From Alphaproteobacteria bacterium (lineage in GTDB: Bacteria; Pseudomonadota; Alphaproteobacteria; Rs-D84), in the NCBI GenBank assembly GCA_015062545.1, contig SUUL01000004.1, positions 1-64,000 on the forward strand: a stretch of 64,000 bases of DNA. Reading direction: 5' to 3'. The translations under genes were made by a program, and so were the position numbers. Below, piece after piece: positions 39,308 through 49,301 of this stretch. Below the pieces are notes generated by a model. The model searched no databases and was not told the DNA's origin. It was given only the letters and a program-made list of their open reading frames with translations. The first letter of the stretch is position 1. Each line of letters begins with the position of its first letter.

Positions 39308-39907
39308 ATGTGTGTTGAGTGTAATGATGAACCAAAGGAGGTTATAGTGACACCAGTGATATTGGATAGAGATGCTATTTATGGCGCGATTAAAAGCGCG
39401 TTTAGTGAATTTTATAATTTGGCGCGTATCGGATTGAGAAAGCGTTGGAAATCTTTGACACCGGTTGAACGTGCGCAGGCGGCGCGCAGTTTGGTCTTTA
39501 TGAAAGAATTGGCGACAAATCCTGCAAAATATTTTTCGCGCGCGAATACTGGGGCGGCATGGGTAAAACGTGCAAATGATTTTGCAGAGCAGCATAATAT
39601 TGTGCCTGCGAATATGCATCATGCATATTACATCGTTCATGGTCCAAAAGAAATTGTTGCAGAAAAAGCACGTGCAGCCTGGATTTATAATGCAGATATT
39701 GCCAATATGTTTTACAGATTTTGTAAGATGGTTCAGGATTGGGAATATAAGCGCACATCCCCAGAAGATAAAGAGTTTTTTGAGGCAAAGCGGGTTGCAG
39801 AAGATATTGTTAATGCATCAAAAAGATATACGGCATTCCGCAAAACAGAAGAACCAAGTAAAGTGCAGACATGGTTGCAAAAAAATATGAAATGCTTGGT
39901 AAAATAA
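39308..39907 (+). CDS. Hypothetical protein
   Basis: ORF from MCVECNDEPKEVIVTPV with 'ttaga..' leader; followed by a terminator. Confidence 0.7.
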   Translation: MCVECNDEPKEVIVTPVILDRDAIYGAIKSAFSEFYNLARIGLRKRWKSLTPVERAQAARSLVFMKELATNPAKYFSRANTGAAWVKRANDFAEQHNIVPANMHHAYYIVHGPKEIVAEKARAAWIYNADIANMFYRFCKMVQDWEYKRTSPEDKEFFEAKRVAEDIVNASKRYTAFRKTEEPSKVQTWLQKNMKCLVK

Positions 39908-39910
39908 AGA

Positions 39911-39938
39911 AAGACCGCCATTTGGCGGTTCTTTTTTT
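39911..39938 (+). terminator. Rho-independent terminator
   Basis: aagaccgccatttggcggttctttttt. Confidence 0.8.
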
Positions 39939-40839
39939 AAGCCCTGGAATTTAAGAATGCAATCGCATCCATTCCCGCAGTGCATCCTGTGCCGACCGCG
40001 GTTGCAATTTGCATCTTTAGTTCGCTGTGAACGTCACCTGCAACAAACATTCCGGCGGGCAGGGCAGTTGGTGCCAGACGACCCATGCCGTCACGTTTTA
40101 TGTTTTCGGTTAAGTAATCTGTGTTGGCTTCGTGGCCGATTGCAACAAATACGCCATCTGCAACTATTTCGTTTCCGTCAGTTGTTGTGACAATTAATTC
40201 GCCGTCTGCGGAATCTGGTTTTGGTGCGATTTTTGCCAGGTCTGTGTTGAATAAACATTCAATGTTTTTACGCGCTGCAACGCGTTCGCGCAGGATCGCT
40301 TCGGCGCGGAAAAATTCGGATTTACGATATATGATTTTTACAGTTTTTGCCAAGTCTGCCAAATATAATGCATCGTTTAATGCGCTGTTGCCACCGCCCA
40401 TAACGATAACTGTTTTGCCGCTGTAGAAAAAGCCATCGCAGGTTGCGCAATATGAAACGCCACGCCCCATTAATTCACGCGCCCCTTCGATGTCCAGTTT
40501 GCGTGGGGATGCACCCGTTGCAATAATAAGTGTTTTTCCGGTATATTCTTGGCCATTGTCGCAATTTACGGTAAAACCATTATCTGCATCGCCAGATATG
40601 TTTTTTGCAGATGTAAATTTTACGATTGCACCAAATGTTTCACATTGTTTCTTCATAAATTCGGCCAGTTCCATGCCGCTGCCCGCCCAACCAGGATAGT
40701 TTTCAAGGACGGCAATACCCGCCATTTGACCGCCCAAACGGTCGCCACCCAAGACCAATGTTTTCTTGTTCGCGCGTGCCGCATACAATGCCGCCGTTAG
40801 ACCTGCGGGGCCAGAACCTAAAATAATAACGTCATACAT
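39937..40839 (-). CDS. trxB: Thioredoxin-disulfide reductase
   Basis: VIILGSGPAGLTAALYAARA, SYCATCDGFFYSGKTVIVMGGGNSALNDALYL, FVAGDVH. Confidence 0.97.
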   Translation of the reverse strand: MYDVIILGSGPAGLTAALYAARANKKTLVLGGDRLGGQMAGIAVLENYPGWAGSGMELAEFMKKQCETFGAIVKFTSAKNISGDADNGFTVNCDNGQEYTGKTLIIATGASPRKLDIEGARELMGRGVSYCATCDGFFYSGKTVIVMGGGNSALNDALYLADLAKTVKIIYRKSEFFRAEAILRERVAARKNIECLFNTDLAKIAPKPDSADGELIVTTTDGNEIVADGVFVAIGHEANTDYLTENIKRDGMGRLAPTALPAGMFVAGDVHSELKMQIATAVGTGCTAGMDAIAFLNSRA

Positions 40840-41094
40840 AATAGTAATACCTTCCTTGATAGACTTTGTTCTGGCATACCATACACAAAACGATATGATT
40901 ATGCAAATGAAATCGGAATTTATTGCATTGTCATAAAAATTGTTTTATAATCAAGTTGATATGTGTAATCAAATTGTATTTTTTAGTCGCAGTTCATCCC
41001 CGTTTGGGGTGTAGTTTTTCGTATATTCATTTTCTTTACAAGAAATCTAAACTGTTATAAGATATAATCCAAATAAATCAAAAAGGTATATATT

Positions 41095-42372
41095 ATGTTG
41101 GATATGAAATTTATTCGTGAAAATCCAGATGTTGTTAAAAAGGCTTGTGAATTAAAAGGCTATGAAAACAGGGTGGATGAAATATTGGCGTTGGATATGC
41201 GTGTTCGTGAATTGAAGACAATCACACAATCTAAGACTGCTGAAAAAAATAAAATTACACGTGAAATACCAACTGCAACAGACAAAGCACCCTTGATTGC
41301 ACGCAGCAAGGAAATTAATGCAGAGATTGCGGCGGATATGGCAGAACTGGCGGAAAAAGAAGACATGTTGCATGACTTGCTGTTGCGTACACCCCAGATT
41401 CCATCCGCGGATGCGCCAGTTGGCAAAGATGATACGGAAAATGTAGAGGTTAGACGTGTCGGTGTCCCGCGTGAATTTGACTTTACACCACGGCCACAAT
41501 GGGAATTGTTGGAAATGAATGGTTGGTGGAAAAATGATAAAATTGCATCAATTTGTGGCGCACGTACGTATGCCTTGTTTGGCGAAGCCGCAGAATTAGA
41601 ATTGGCAATTCAGACATACGTGTTACAGAAATTAATGGCCAAAGGATTTACATTTGTAAACTGTCCGTCTATTACAAAACCACAGACTATATTTAATGCG
41701 GGACATTTTATGGGGGCAGATTTGTCGGTTATGAATAATGATGTGTTTATGCTGACAGATACAGACAGATGTTTGGCAGGTACGGCGGAAATTGTATTGA
41801 ATTCATTACACGCAGACGAAGTTTTGAATGAAAAAGATTTGCCAATTAAGTATGCGGGTTATTCGCCATGTTTCCGTAAAGAAGCAGGGGCGGCAGGGCG
41901 CGACACCCGCGGAATCGTGCGCATACATCAATTTAACAAGGTGGAACAATATATCTTTTGTACGCCAGAACAGTCTGATGAAATGCATGAACATTTGTTG
42001 AATAATCTGTGTGAAGTGATGGAAGATTTGGAACTGCCGTATCGTGTTATTGCGGCATGCACAGGCGATATGGGATTTAACAAAGTGAAGATGCATGACG
42101 TGGAAGCGTGGTTCCCCAGTGAAAATACATATCGTGAATTGGGGTCTTGTTCGTCAATTGGACAATTCCAAGCGCGCCGTACAAACACGCGTTTCCGCGA
42201 CAAAGATGGAAATATGCAATTTTGTGCAACATTGAATAACACAGGGATTGCGTTGCCACGCGCCATCGTTCCTGTAATTGAAAATCATCAAAACCCAGAT
42301 GGTTCTGTGAATATTCCTAAGAAATTACAGGCGTTAATGGGTGGGCGTACAAAAATTGGTGGCAAGCACTAA
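41095..42372 (+). CDS. serS: Seryl-tRNA synthetase
   Basis: MLDMKFIRENPDVVKKAC...TAEIVLNSLHADEVLNEKDLPIKYAGYSPCFRKEAGAAGRDTRGIVRIHQFNKVE...ELGSCSSIGQFQARRTNTRFR. Confidence 0.98.
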   Translation: MLDMKFIRENPDVVKKACELKGYENRVDEILALDMRVRELKTITQSKTAEKNKITREIPTATDKAPLIARSKEINAEIAADMAELAEKEDMLHDLLLRTPQIPSADAPVGKDDTENVEVRRVGVPREFDFTPRPQWELLEMNGWWKNDKIASICGARTYALFGEAAELELAIQTYVLQKLMAKGFTFVNCPSITKPQTIFNAGHFMGADLSVMNNDVFMLTDTDRCLAGTAEIVLNSLHADEVLNEKDLPIKYAGYSPCFRKEAGAAGRDTRGIVRIHQFNKVEQYIFCTPEQSDEMHEHLLNNLCEVMEDLELPYRVIAACTGDMGFNKVKMHDVEAWFPSENTYRELGSCSSIGQFQARRTNTRFRDKDGNMQFCATLNNTGIALPRAIVPVIENHQNPDGSVNIPKKLQALMGGRTKIGGKH

Positions 42373-42377
42373 AATAT

Positions 42378-42407
42378 AAACCGGCATTTGCCGGTTTCTA
42401 TTTTTTT
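42378..42407 (+). terminator. Rho-independent terminator
   Basis: aaaccggcatttgccggtttctattttttt. Confidence 0.7.
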
Positions 42408-42901
42408 CCAAAATGTTTTTTTAATATTTCGTATGCAGCAGAAATTCTTGCAAATTGGGTTGCTGCATTTTTCTTGTCGGTTGCGGTGTCGGGGTGGTAT
42501 TGTTTTGCCAATGCGCGGTATTTTGCGCCAACTTCGCGCCATGTGGCAGATATCCCCAGGCCAAATACTTTCAAAGAAGACACAACATTTGTTGGTAATT
42601 TGCTTTTTGCTGGAATTCGGTCAAATTTACTGCGGCCAGTGATAAAATCGTTGATGAATTTTGCGTAATCTGTTGCATCGGCATTGGCATCGTCTTTGTC
42701 TTTTAATGGCGCACCAAATGTTTGGCGTTCCCAATCTGCTTCGATTTCTTCTGGGGTCATGTCAGCATAGAAATTCCAGTTCTTGTTATATTCTGCGGCA
42801 TGTTCCTGACAGAAAAACCAATAATCACGCAAATCACGTGATTTCGGGGCGCGGCATGTGCCGGCCTTGGTGCAACCTGGTTTGTCACATTTTTTTATCA
42901 T
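42398..42901 (-). CDS. J-domain protein
   Basis: C-terminal TWREVGAKYRALAKQYHPDTATDKKNAATQFARISAAYEIL (HPD motif). Confidence 0.88.
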   Translation of the reverse strand: MIKKCDKPGCTKAGTCRAPKSRDLRDYWFFCQEHAAEYNKNWNFYADMTPEEIEADWERQTFGAPLKDKDDANADATDYAKFINDFITGRSKFDRIPAKSKLPTNVVSSLKVFGLGISATWREVGAKYRALAKQYHPDTATDKKNAATQFARISAAYEILKKHFGKK

Positions 42902-42905
42902 TTTT

Positions 42906-43766
42906 TTATATACCTTTCTTGTTCGATAATGGATGATGATTTGTTATCGTTTCTTTTAATTTTTCTGGCATTACATGGGTGTAGATTTGTGTTGTTGATA
43001 TATCTTCGTGTCCCAACATCGTTTGTATTGCACGCAGGTTTGCGCCGCCCGCCAATAAGTGTGATGCAAAGGAATGACGCAAGACGTGGGGCGATACGCG
43101 TTTTGGGTCAATGCCAGATAAAACTGCACATTTTTTTATTAGTTTGAAAAATGCGTCACGTGTTATGTGACCGGTTTTGCCACGGGATGGAAATACGTAC
43201 TTTGAATCAATGTCGCCACGTGCATCCAACCATTTATTTAATGCATGAATTGCAGCATCGTGCATCGGCACCAGGCGTTCTTTTGCGCCCTTGCCATGAA
43301 TTAATAATTTGTTCCCCAGTATGCCTGTCATGGGTAATTCGCACAATTCTGATATGCGCAAGCCCGATGCGTAAAGTAATTCAATCATGGCACGCAGACG
43401 GGTTGCAGTTTTTATGTCGCCAGCACTGGATATTAATAATTCAATTTCGTGTGGTGACAAGAATTTAGGTAAATTGTGTTCGCGTTTGGGTAATTCCAGA
43501 TTAGTTGTTGGATTTTGTGTAATAATTTTCTCTAGCATCAAAAATTTATAAAATCCACGCAGTGCAGATGCTTTGCGCGCAATAGATGATGGTTTGTCCG
43601 GCAGGTTGGACAGATAATTTTGTATGTCTGTGGCGGTTGCGTTCATTAACCCGACAGGTATGGCTTCGTTCGCCAAGCGCAAGTCTGATTCATAGCTGGT
43701 TAATGTTTTGTTGCTGCATCCTTTTTCCGCGACAAGTGCTTCAAGAAATATGTCTATATAGTTCAT
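42906..43766 (-). CDS. xerD: Tyrosine recombinase XerC/XerD
   Basis: LYASGLRISELCEL, HGKGAKERLVPM, SPHVLRHSFASHLLAGGANLRAIQTMLGHEDISTTQIYTHV. Start set at MNYIDIFLEALV. Confidence 0.92.
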   Translation of the reverse strand: MNYIDIFLEALVAEKGCSNKTLTSYESDLRLANEAIPVGLMNATATDIQNYLSNLPDKPSSIARKASALRGFYKFLMLEKIITQNPTTNLELPKREHNLPKFLSPHEIELLISSAGDIKTATRLRAMIELLYASGLRISELCELPMTGILGNKLLIHGKGAKERLVPMHDAAIHALNKWLDARGDIDSKYVFPSRGKTGHITRDAFFKLIKKCAVLSGIDPKRVSPHVLRHSFASHLLAGGANLRAIQTMLGHEDISTTQIYTHVMPEKLKETITNHHPLSNKKGI

Positions 43767-43897
43767 GGGTACACCACAATTTCTGTCATGTGTTGGGCAG
43801 GCGGAAATGATATAATCATTAATATGATGATGGCAATGCATAAGGCCCATAATAAAAATTTGCGGAATGTTGGATTTTTCTTCTTTTTAATAGGCAT
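43763..43897 (-). CDS. Small single-TM membrane protein (44 aa), translationally coupled to xerD
   Basis: Reverse strand reads MPIKKKKNPTFRKFLLWALCIAIIILMIISFPPAQHMTEIVVYP*. The ATGA overlaps the xerD start. Below the ORF-track length cutoff. Confidence 0.65.
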   Translation of the reverse strand: MPIKKKKNPTFRKFLLWALCIAIIILMIISFPPAQHMTEIVVYP

Positions 43898-43923
43898 AAT
43901 GTTCACCTTTGGCTGTTGTGGTG

Positions 43924-44982
43924 TTAAATCGTGTCAAAACTGGTGATAAATGTGCCGGCAGCCGCAATGATAATCAGTGGCGGTGCAATAATGGCCAATA
44001 TTGGTGGCAGTGTACCCGTTGCGCCCAATGCGTTGAACATGTTTACAATAAAGTACAATGCAAAGCATGTTATAATACCCAGACTAAATTTTGTGCCAAA
44101 ATTGTAGTTGCGCCGTTGTTTCGTTTGAGAAAACGCAACACCCAACATGGCCATGGCAATCATGGTTAATGGTAAAAACAGCAGGGTCCAAAACTGTACC
44201 AAATGACCGCGTACAGGGGCACCAATAGATTCCATTTTGCGGATAAATTGTGGTAATTGCCAAAATGATATTTGATCTGGTTGAAGATATCTGTCCAAAA
44301 TCGTTTGTGGGGTCAACAGGGTGTCTGTGGACCAGTCGGATTTTTTCATCGTGCCATCAGCCAACCAGATGTTCGCATCTGTGGCGGTTATTTTTTTGTC
44401 GGACAATATAACGTTTTGTGCGTTGACACGTTCTTTTAATCTGAACTGTGTATCTTGGGTGTATATGGATACATTTTCAAATATCAATGTGTCAGGAGTG
44501 TTATGAACGTCAGATGCCTGCATGGTGATAAACCCGCTGTCCGAAGATTCACGCAACCATATCTTGTTATCAATTAATTGTAAATTGTCCGATGTAATTG
44601 CCTGGGTGCTGATGCTGACCGAATATGGATTAATAACCGTTGTGGCAAATGCGCCAATCAAAAATGCACCAATCAAAAATGGACGTGTGGCTTGAAAGGG
44701 AGATAGGCCCGCACCCGATATAATAATATTCTCGCTGGATTTGGTAAGATTATAAGATGTTAATAATGTTCCCATAAATACCGCCAATGGTAAAAACAAG
44801 GGAACATATTCCAATAATCTGATCCAGGAATCACGCAATGCTGCAACCGCATGTGAATTAGACGGCAGACGTTCTACGAATGTAACCGCCAAAATAATTC
44901 CACATACAATCAACATAACAAGACCAACGCCGGAAAAAAATCGGCGTAATAGGAATTTGTTCAAGATACGTGACCTGGACAT
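43924..44982 (-). CDS. lptG: LPS export ABC transporter permease LptG/LptF family
   Basis: ILNKFLLRRFFSGVGLVMLIVCGIILAVTFVE...YVPLFLPLAVFMGTLLTSYNLTKSSENIIISGAGLS. Confidence 0.88.
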   Translation of the reverse strand: MSRSRILNKFLLRRFFSGVGLVMLIVCGIILAVTFVERLPSNSHAVAALRDSWIRLLEYVPLFLPLAVFMGTLLTSYNLTKSSENIIISGAGLSPFQATRPFLIGAFLIGAFATTVINPYSVSISTQAITSDNLQLIDNKIWLRESSDSGFITMQASDVHNTPDTLIFENVSIYTQDTQFRLKERVNAQNVILSDKKITATDANIWLADGTMKKSDWSTDTLLTPQTILDRYLQPDQISFWQLPQFIRKMESIGAPVRGHLVQFWTLLFLPLTMIAMAMLGVAFSQTKQRRNYNFGTKFSLGIITCFALYFIVNMFNALGATGTLPPILAIIAPPLIIIAAAGTFITSFDTI

Positions 44983-45063
44983 ATTAAATAAGTATAACTT
45001 GTTTATTTGATATTTGCAAAATTAAAATGAATGCGTATAATTTCCACAGATAAATATAACAGG

Positions 45064-45543
45064 ATGACAAAAATGGAAAAGAAACCAATTTCCCGTGATG
45101 GGTTTGATAAGTTGCTGAAAGAACTGAAAGATTTGAAAGAAAATCAGCGACCGGAAATTTTGAAAACTGTCCAGTGGGCGCGTTCTTTGGGGGATTTGTC
45201 CGAAAACGCAGATTACAGTGCTGCACGTGAAAAACAACGTCAGATTGATAATCGTATTCGTTTTATCGAAGGAATTATTGAAAATGCAGCGGTTATTGAT
45301 ATTGATTCCTTGTCTGGGAATAGGGTGGTTTTTGGCGCGCGTGTGGTCGCAGAAGATGAAGATGGTAATAAAATGCAATGCAGAATTTTGTCTGATATAG
45401 AATCGGACGGACGGACGGTTATTTCGTGTACGTCACCTGTTGGGCGCGCAATGATTGGCAGATGTGTCGGGGATACTTGTATCGTCAAATTGCCCGGTGG
45501 TGAAAAAGAATATGAAATATTGGAAGTAAAATTCAAAGAGTAA
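45064..45543 (+). CDS. greA: Transcription elongation factor GreA
   Basis: EKKPISRDGFDKLLKELKDLKENQRPEILKTVQWARSLGDLSENADYSAAREKQ; SPVGRAMIGR. Confidence 0.95.
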   Translation: MTKMEKKPISRDGFDKLLKELKDLKENQRPEILKTVQWARSLGDLSENADYSAAREKQRQIDNRIRFIEGIIENAAVIDIDSLSGNRVVFGARVVAEDEDGNKMQCRILSDIESDGRTVISCTSPVGRAMIGRCVGDTCIVKLPGGEKEYEILEVKFKE

Positions 45544-45546
45544 TTT

Positions 45547-47289
45547 ATGTCGGTCAGGGTCTTGCCAGATTTTTTGATAAATCAAATCGCTGCGGGCGAA
45601 GTGGTGGAACGTCCCGCCAGTGTGGTCAAAGAATTGGTGGAAAATGCGCTGGATGCGGGGGCAGACCAGATAATAATAGATGTGGTTGATGGCGGACGTA
45701 CGGCAATAACAATTATTGATAATGGCGGGGGAATGGTGCGCGATGATTTGGTGCGCGCAATTACCAGGCATGCGACTTCTAAATTACCAACAGATGATTT
45801 GTTAAATATTAATTTTATGGGTTTTCGTGGCGAAGCGTTGCCGTCTATTGCATCTGTGTCAGATATGTATATTGATACTTTTAATGTGGCAGAAGAACAT
45901 GGTTGGCAAATTGATGCAAATTCTGGTGATGTAAAGCCGTCTGACTGGGAAAGCGGTACGCGTATTCGTGTGCAGAACTTGTTCGCCAAAACGCCTGCAC
46001 GATTAAAGTTTTTGCGTGGCGACAAGGCTGAATTAATTTCAGTGTTAGAAGTGGTAAAACGTTTGGCCATGGCGCGACCTGATGTTGGGTTTGTGCTGAA
46101 TAACAAATGGCGGTTTCCAAAAAATCAAGATTTGGCAGAACGTATCGTGGCGGTTATGGGTGATGATGTGCGGGGGCGGATGCTGGAAATCAATGCCGTA
46201 TCGCGTAGTAATACGGAAATGAAGTTAACAGGATTTGTGTCAGAGCCAACATTGCGGCGCGCATCATCTGTGGATCAATATTTGTTTGTAAATAATCGTC
46301 CTGTCAAAGACAAGGTTTTGGTAGGTGCGTTGCGCGGGGCATATATGGATGTTATGCATGCGCGTGAATTTCCATTGTGTGCGCTGTATTTAACACTGCC
46401 ACCACAATTTGTTGATGTTAATGTGTCGCCCGCCAAGACCGAAGTACATTTCTTGGAACCATCGCACGTTCGTTCATTTATCATAAAAACAATTCGTGAC
46501 AGGTTGGCGCAGACCATGATGGAATCTGTGGAGAATGTCGAACAAAGTAGTGTTAGTGCAATTTCAAATAATGTTGTTCGGGCGGAACCTGTTAAATTTG
46601 ATTTTGGTATCAAGGCCGATTCTTTCAAGGTCAGAGATTTTGTCGCACCAATTCAAACCGGATATGTGCCACCTGTGGAAAGTTTGAAAATATTGGCAGA
46701 ACCGATACGGGAAGAAGAAGTTGAATTGCCGTTGGGACGGGTTGTCGGACAGGTGGCCAATAAATACATCGTGGCGCAACGTGGGGATGATATGATAATT
46801 GTTGATCAGCATGCGGCGCATGAACGTATAACCTATGAAAAGTTGCGTACAAATAAAATTAAAACTCAACCATTGTTGACACCGATTGTTGTGAATCTGC
46901 GTACAGAAGATGTTATGGCGGTTGTGTCAATCGCAGATGAATTAAAACAGTCTGGTTTGCATGTTGGTGAATTTGGTGAAGATGCAGTTGCGATATTTGA
47001 AAAACCATCTGATTGGGATATGGATTGGCCGGATGTGTTGCGTCAAATTGCAGACGAAGTGCGCGCCAATGGACATTCGTCTGGACTGAATGAAAAATTG
47101 CATCTGAAATTGGCAAATTACGCATGTCATCATTCTGTGCGGGCGGGGCAAAAGTTAGATATGTTGCAGATGGATACACTGTTGCGTGATATAGAAAAAA
47201 CAGAACGCGCGGGGCAGTGTAATCATGGACGACCCGTGTATAAAATTATACCAATATCTGAAATAGATACATGGTTTGAACGGTTGTAA
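45547..47289 (+). CDS. mutL: DNA mismatch repair endonuclease MutL
   Basis: VLPDFLINQIAAGEVVERPASVVKELVENALDAGA, GFRGEALPSIASV, FVNNRPVKDK. Confidence 0.98.
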   Translation: MSVRVLPDFLINQIAAGEVVERPASVVKELVENALDAGADQIIIDVVDGGRTAITIIDNGGGMVRDDLVRAITRHATSKLPTDDLLNINFMGFRGEALPSIASVSDMYIDTFNVAEEHGWQIDANSGDVKPSDWESGTRIRVQNLFAKTPARLKFLRGDKAELISVLEVVKRLAMARPDVGFVLNNKWRFPKNQDLAERIVAVMGDDVRGRMLEINAVSRSNTEMKLTGFVSEPTLRRASSVDQYLFVNNRPVKDKVLVGALRGAYMDVMHAREFPLCALYLTLPPQFVDVNVSPAKTEVHFLEPSHVRSFIIKTIRDRLAQTMMESVENVEQSSVSAISNNVVRAEPVKFDFGIKADSFKVRDFVAPIQTGYVPPVESLKILAEPIREEEVELPLGRVVGQVANKYIVAQRGDDMIIVDQHAAHERITYEKLRTNKIKTQPLLTPIVVNLRTEDVMAVVSIADELKQSGLHVGEFGEDAVAIFEKPSDWDMDWPDVLRQIADEVRANGHSSGLNEKLHLKLANYACHHSVRAGQKLDMLQMDTLLRDIEKTERAGQCNHGRPVYKIIPISEIDTWFERL

Positions 47290-47395
47290 AAAGCCTTGGG
47301 TGGGGCGTTTTTTATAAATGGTTTTTTTCTTTATTTTCCCTTTACAATACTGGGTTTTTTTACTATTGTTCTTGTATTAAGACAAGGAGAAATAC

Positions 47396-47707
47396 ATGGA
47401 ACAGACAGCACAAGTTGTAGATACGGTTGTACAAACGACCCCAATGCCTGCGCAGAATGGATTTTGGGGAATGGTTTTGTATTGCGTTATTGCATTTGGA
47501 ATAATTTACTTTTTTATGGTGCGCCCAAATAAAAAACGTATGGCGGAATATCAAAAAATGCTGGATTCCCTGCAGGTTGGTAATCGGGTAATGGCCGCAG
47601 GTATTTATGGTGTTGTTAAAAAAGTAAATGAAAAAACGATAGATTTGGAAGTTGCCAAAGGCGTTGTTATAGAAGTTAATAAAAACGCCGTGGCGTTGGT
47701 AGAATAA
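47396..47707 (+). CDS. yajC: Preprotein translocase subunit YajC
   Basis: IIYFFMVRPNKKRMAEYQKMLDSLQVGNRVMAAGIYGVVKKV; upstream of secDF. Confidence 0.95.
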   Translation: MEQTAQVVDTVVQTTPMPAQNGFWGMVLYCVIAFGIIYFFMVRPNKKRMAEYQKMLDSLQVGNRVMAAGIYGVVKKVNEKTIDLEVAKGVVIEVNKNAVALVE

Positions 47708-47717
47708 GTAAGGGGTT

Positions 47718-49277
47718 TTGATTATGTTTAAGAAATTGGCGATAATTTTTGTTGCGGTATTTTGTGTGTTGTTGGCTGTGCCAACGATGTCGCCAAAGTT
47801 GGCACCGTATTTTCCGTCTTGGGTGCATCCTGTGTCTTTGGGATTAGACTTGAAGGGCGGGGCGCAGTTGTTGTTAGAAGTTGATACAACAACTATGTTT
47901 CAAGAAAAAACAGAACAGTTATATGATGAAACGCGTAGCGCATTGATTGATAGAAACAAGGGGGTTATTCGTTTTTCTAATCTGCGTAATCATGATGGTG
48001 TTGTGTCGCTGGTGGTGCGTGATGAAAACGAGGTTGGTGATGCCAAGGGCCGCTTGAAAAGCGTGTTTGGAAATACGGTTGATATTAAATCAGATGGAAA
48101 AACAATAGAATTATCTTATTCTGAAAAACAGCGTGCGGAAATGATTAATGATGCCTTGGCGCGCAGTATTGAAATCGTGCGCCGCCGTATTGATGCGCTG
48201 GGGACAAAAGAACCTGCAATCCAAAGCCAGGGGGGTAAGTATATCATGGTACAGTTGCCTGGTGTTGATAATCCAGAACGTATCAAGGACTTAATCGGTC
48301 AGACTGCAAAAATGACTTTCCATTTGGTGAATGAGAATGTGTCGCCAGAACAGATTGCGTCTGGACGTGCACCAAGTGGTACGGAATTTTTGCCTTATAT
48401 TGATGCGCCAGGGCAGGTGATTCCTGTGTATTCCCATGTGGAAGTTTCAGGGGAATCTTTGAAAGATTCACAGGCGGATTTTGACCAGAATAATATGCCT
48501 GTTGTGTCAACTGTGTTTGATGCATCTGGGGCGCGTAGATTTGCAAAATTGACCACGGAACATGTCAATGAAAGATTTGCGATTGTTTTGGACGGCAAGG
48601 TATTGTCTGCGCCAGTTATTCGCGAGCCAATCCCAGGTGGTCGTGGACAGATTTCTGGGGGCTTTACATTGCAGGGCGCAAAAGATTTGGCTGTGTTGTT
48701 GCGCAGTGGCGCATTGCCGGCACCTTTGCAGGTTATTGAAGAACGCGTTGTTGGCGCGGGTTTGGGTGCTGATACCATCGCACAAGGCAAGGTGGGTGCT
48801 GTGGCTGGGGTAATCTTTATCTTCTTGTTCTTGTTTATGGTTTATCGCCTCTTTGGTGTTCTGGCAGGGGTTGCGTTGGTTGTAAACTTGGGCATGATTG
48901 TTGGGTTGACAGCATTGTTTGGTGCAACACTGACATTGCCAGGTATTGCGGGTATTGTGCTGACCTTGGGGATGGCGGTGGACGCAAATGTGTTGCCGTT
49001 TGAACGTATCCGAGATGAAGTCAAGGCGGGTGTTCCAACGTTACGTGCGGTTAATATCGGGTTTGATCGTGCAATGAAGACAGTTTTGGACGGAAACTTG
49101 ACTACGTTGATTGCGGCATTGGTGTTGTTCCAATTTGGTGCAGGTCCAATTCGTGGTTTTGCGGTTACGTTATCAATCGGTATCTTAACAACGTTGTTTA
49201 CCTGTGTATGGTTTTCTAGGTTGTTGATAGATTGGTATATGGGTGGCAAAAATAAAAAGATTGGTTTTATTAAATAA
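47718..49277 (+). CDS. secD: Protein translocase subunit SecD
   Basis: LGLDLKGGAQLLLEVD...RIDALGTKEPAIQSQG...GMAVDANVLPFERIRDE. Confidence 0.97.
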   Translation: MIMFKKLAIIFVAVFCVLLAVPTMSPKLAPYFPSWVHPVSLGLDLKGGAQLLLEVDTTTMFQEKTEQLYDETRSALIDRNKGVIRFSNLRNHDGVVSLVVRDENEVGDAKGRLKSVFGNTVDIKSDGKTIELSYSEKQRAEMINDALARSIEIVRRRIDALGTKEPAIQSQGGKYIMVQLPGVDNPERIKDLIGQTAKMTFHLVNENVSPEQIASGRAPSGTEFLPYIDAPGQVIPVYSHVEVSGESLKDSQADFDQNNMPVVSTVFDASGARRFAKLTTEHVNERFAIVLDGKVLSAPVIREPIPGGRGQISGGFTLQGAKDLAVLLRSGALPAPLQVIEERVVGAGLGADTIAQGKVGAVAGVIFIFLFLFMVYRLFGVLAGVALVVNLGMIVGLTALFGATLTLPGIAGIVLTLGMAVDANVLPFERIRDEVKAGVPTLRAVNIGFDRAMKTVLDGNLTTLIAALVLFQFGAGPIRGFAVTLSIGILTTLFTCVWFSRLLIDWYMGGKNKKIGFIK

Positions 49278-49301
49278 GAATGCAAAAAAAGGGGTAGTGT
49301 T

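Noticed and set aside
40930-41090. Possible regulatory hairpin (ccccgtttgggg) upstream of serS
   Set aside because: Short hairpin with no T-box core or alternative partner seen; insufficient support.
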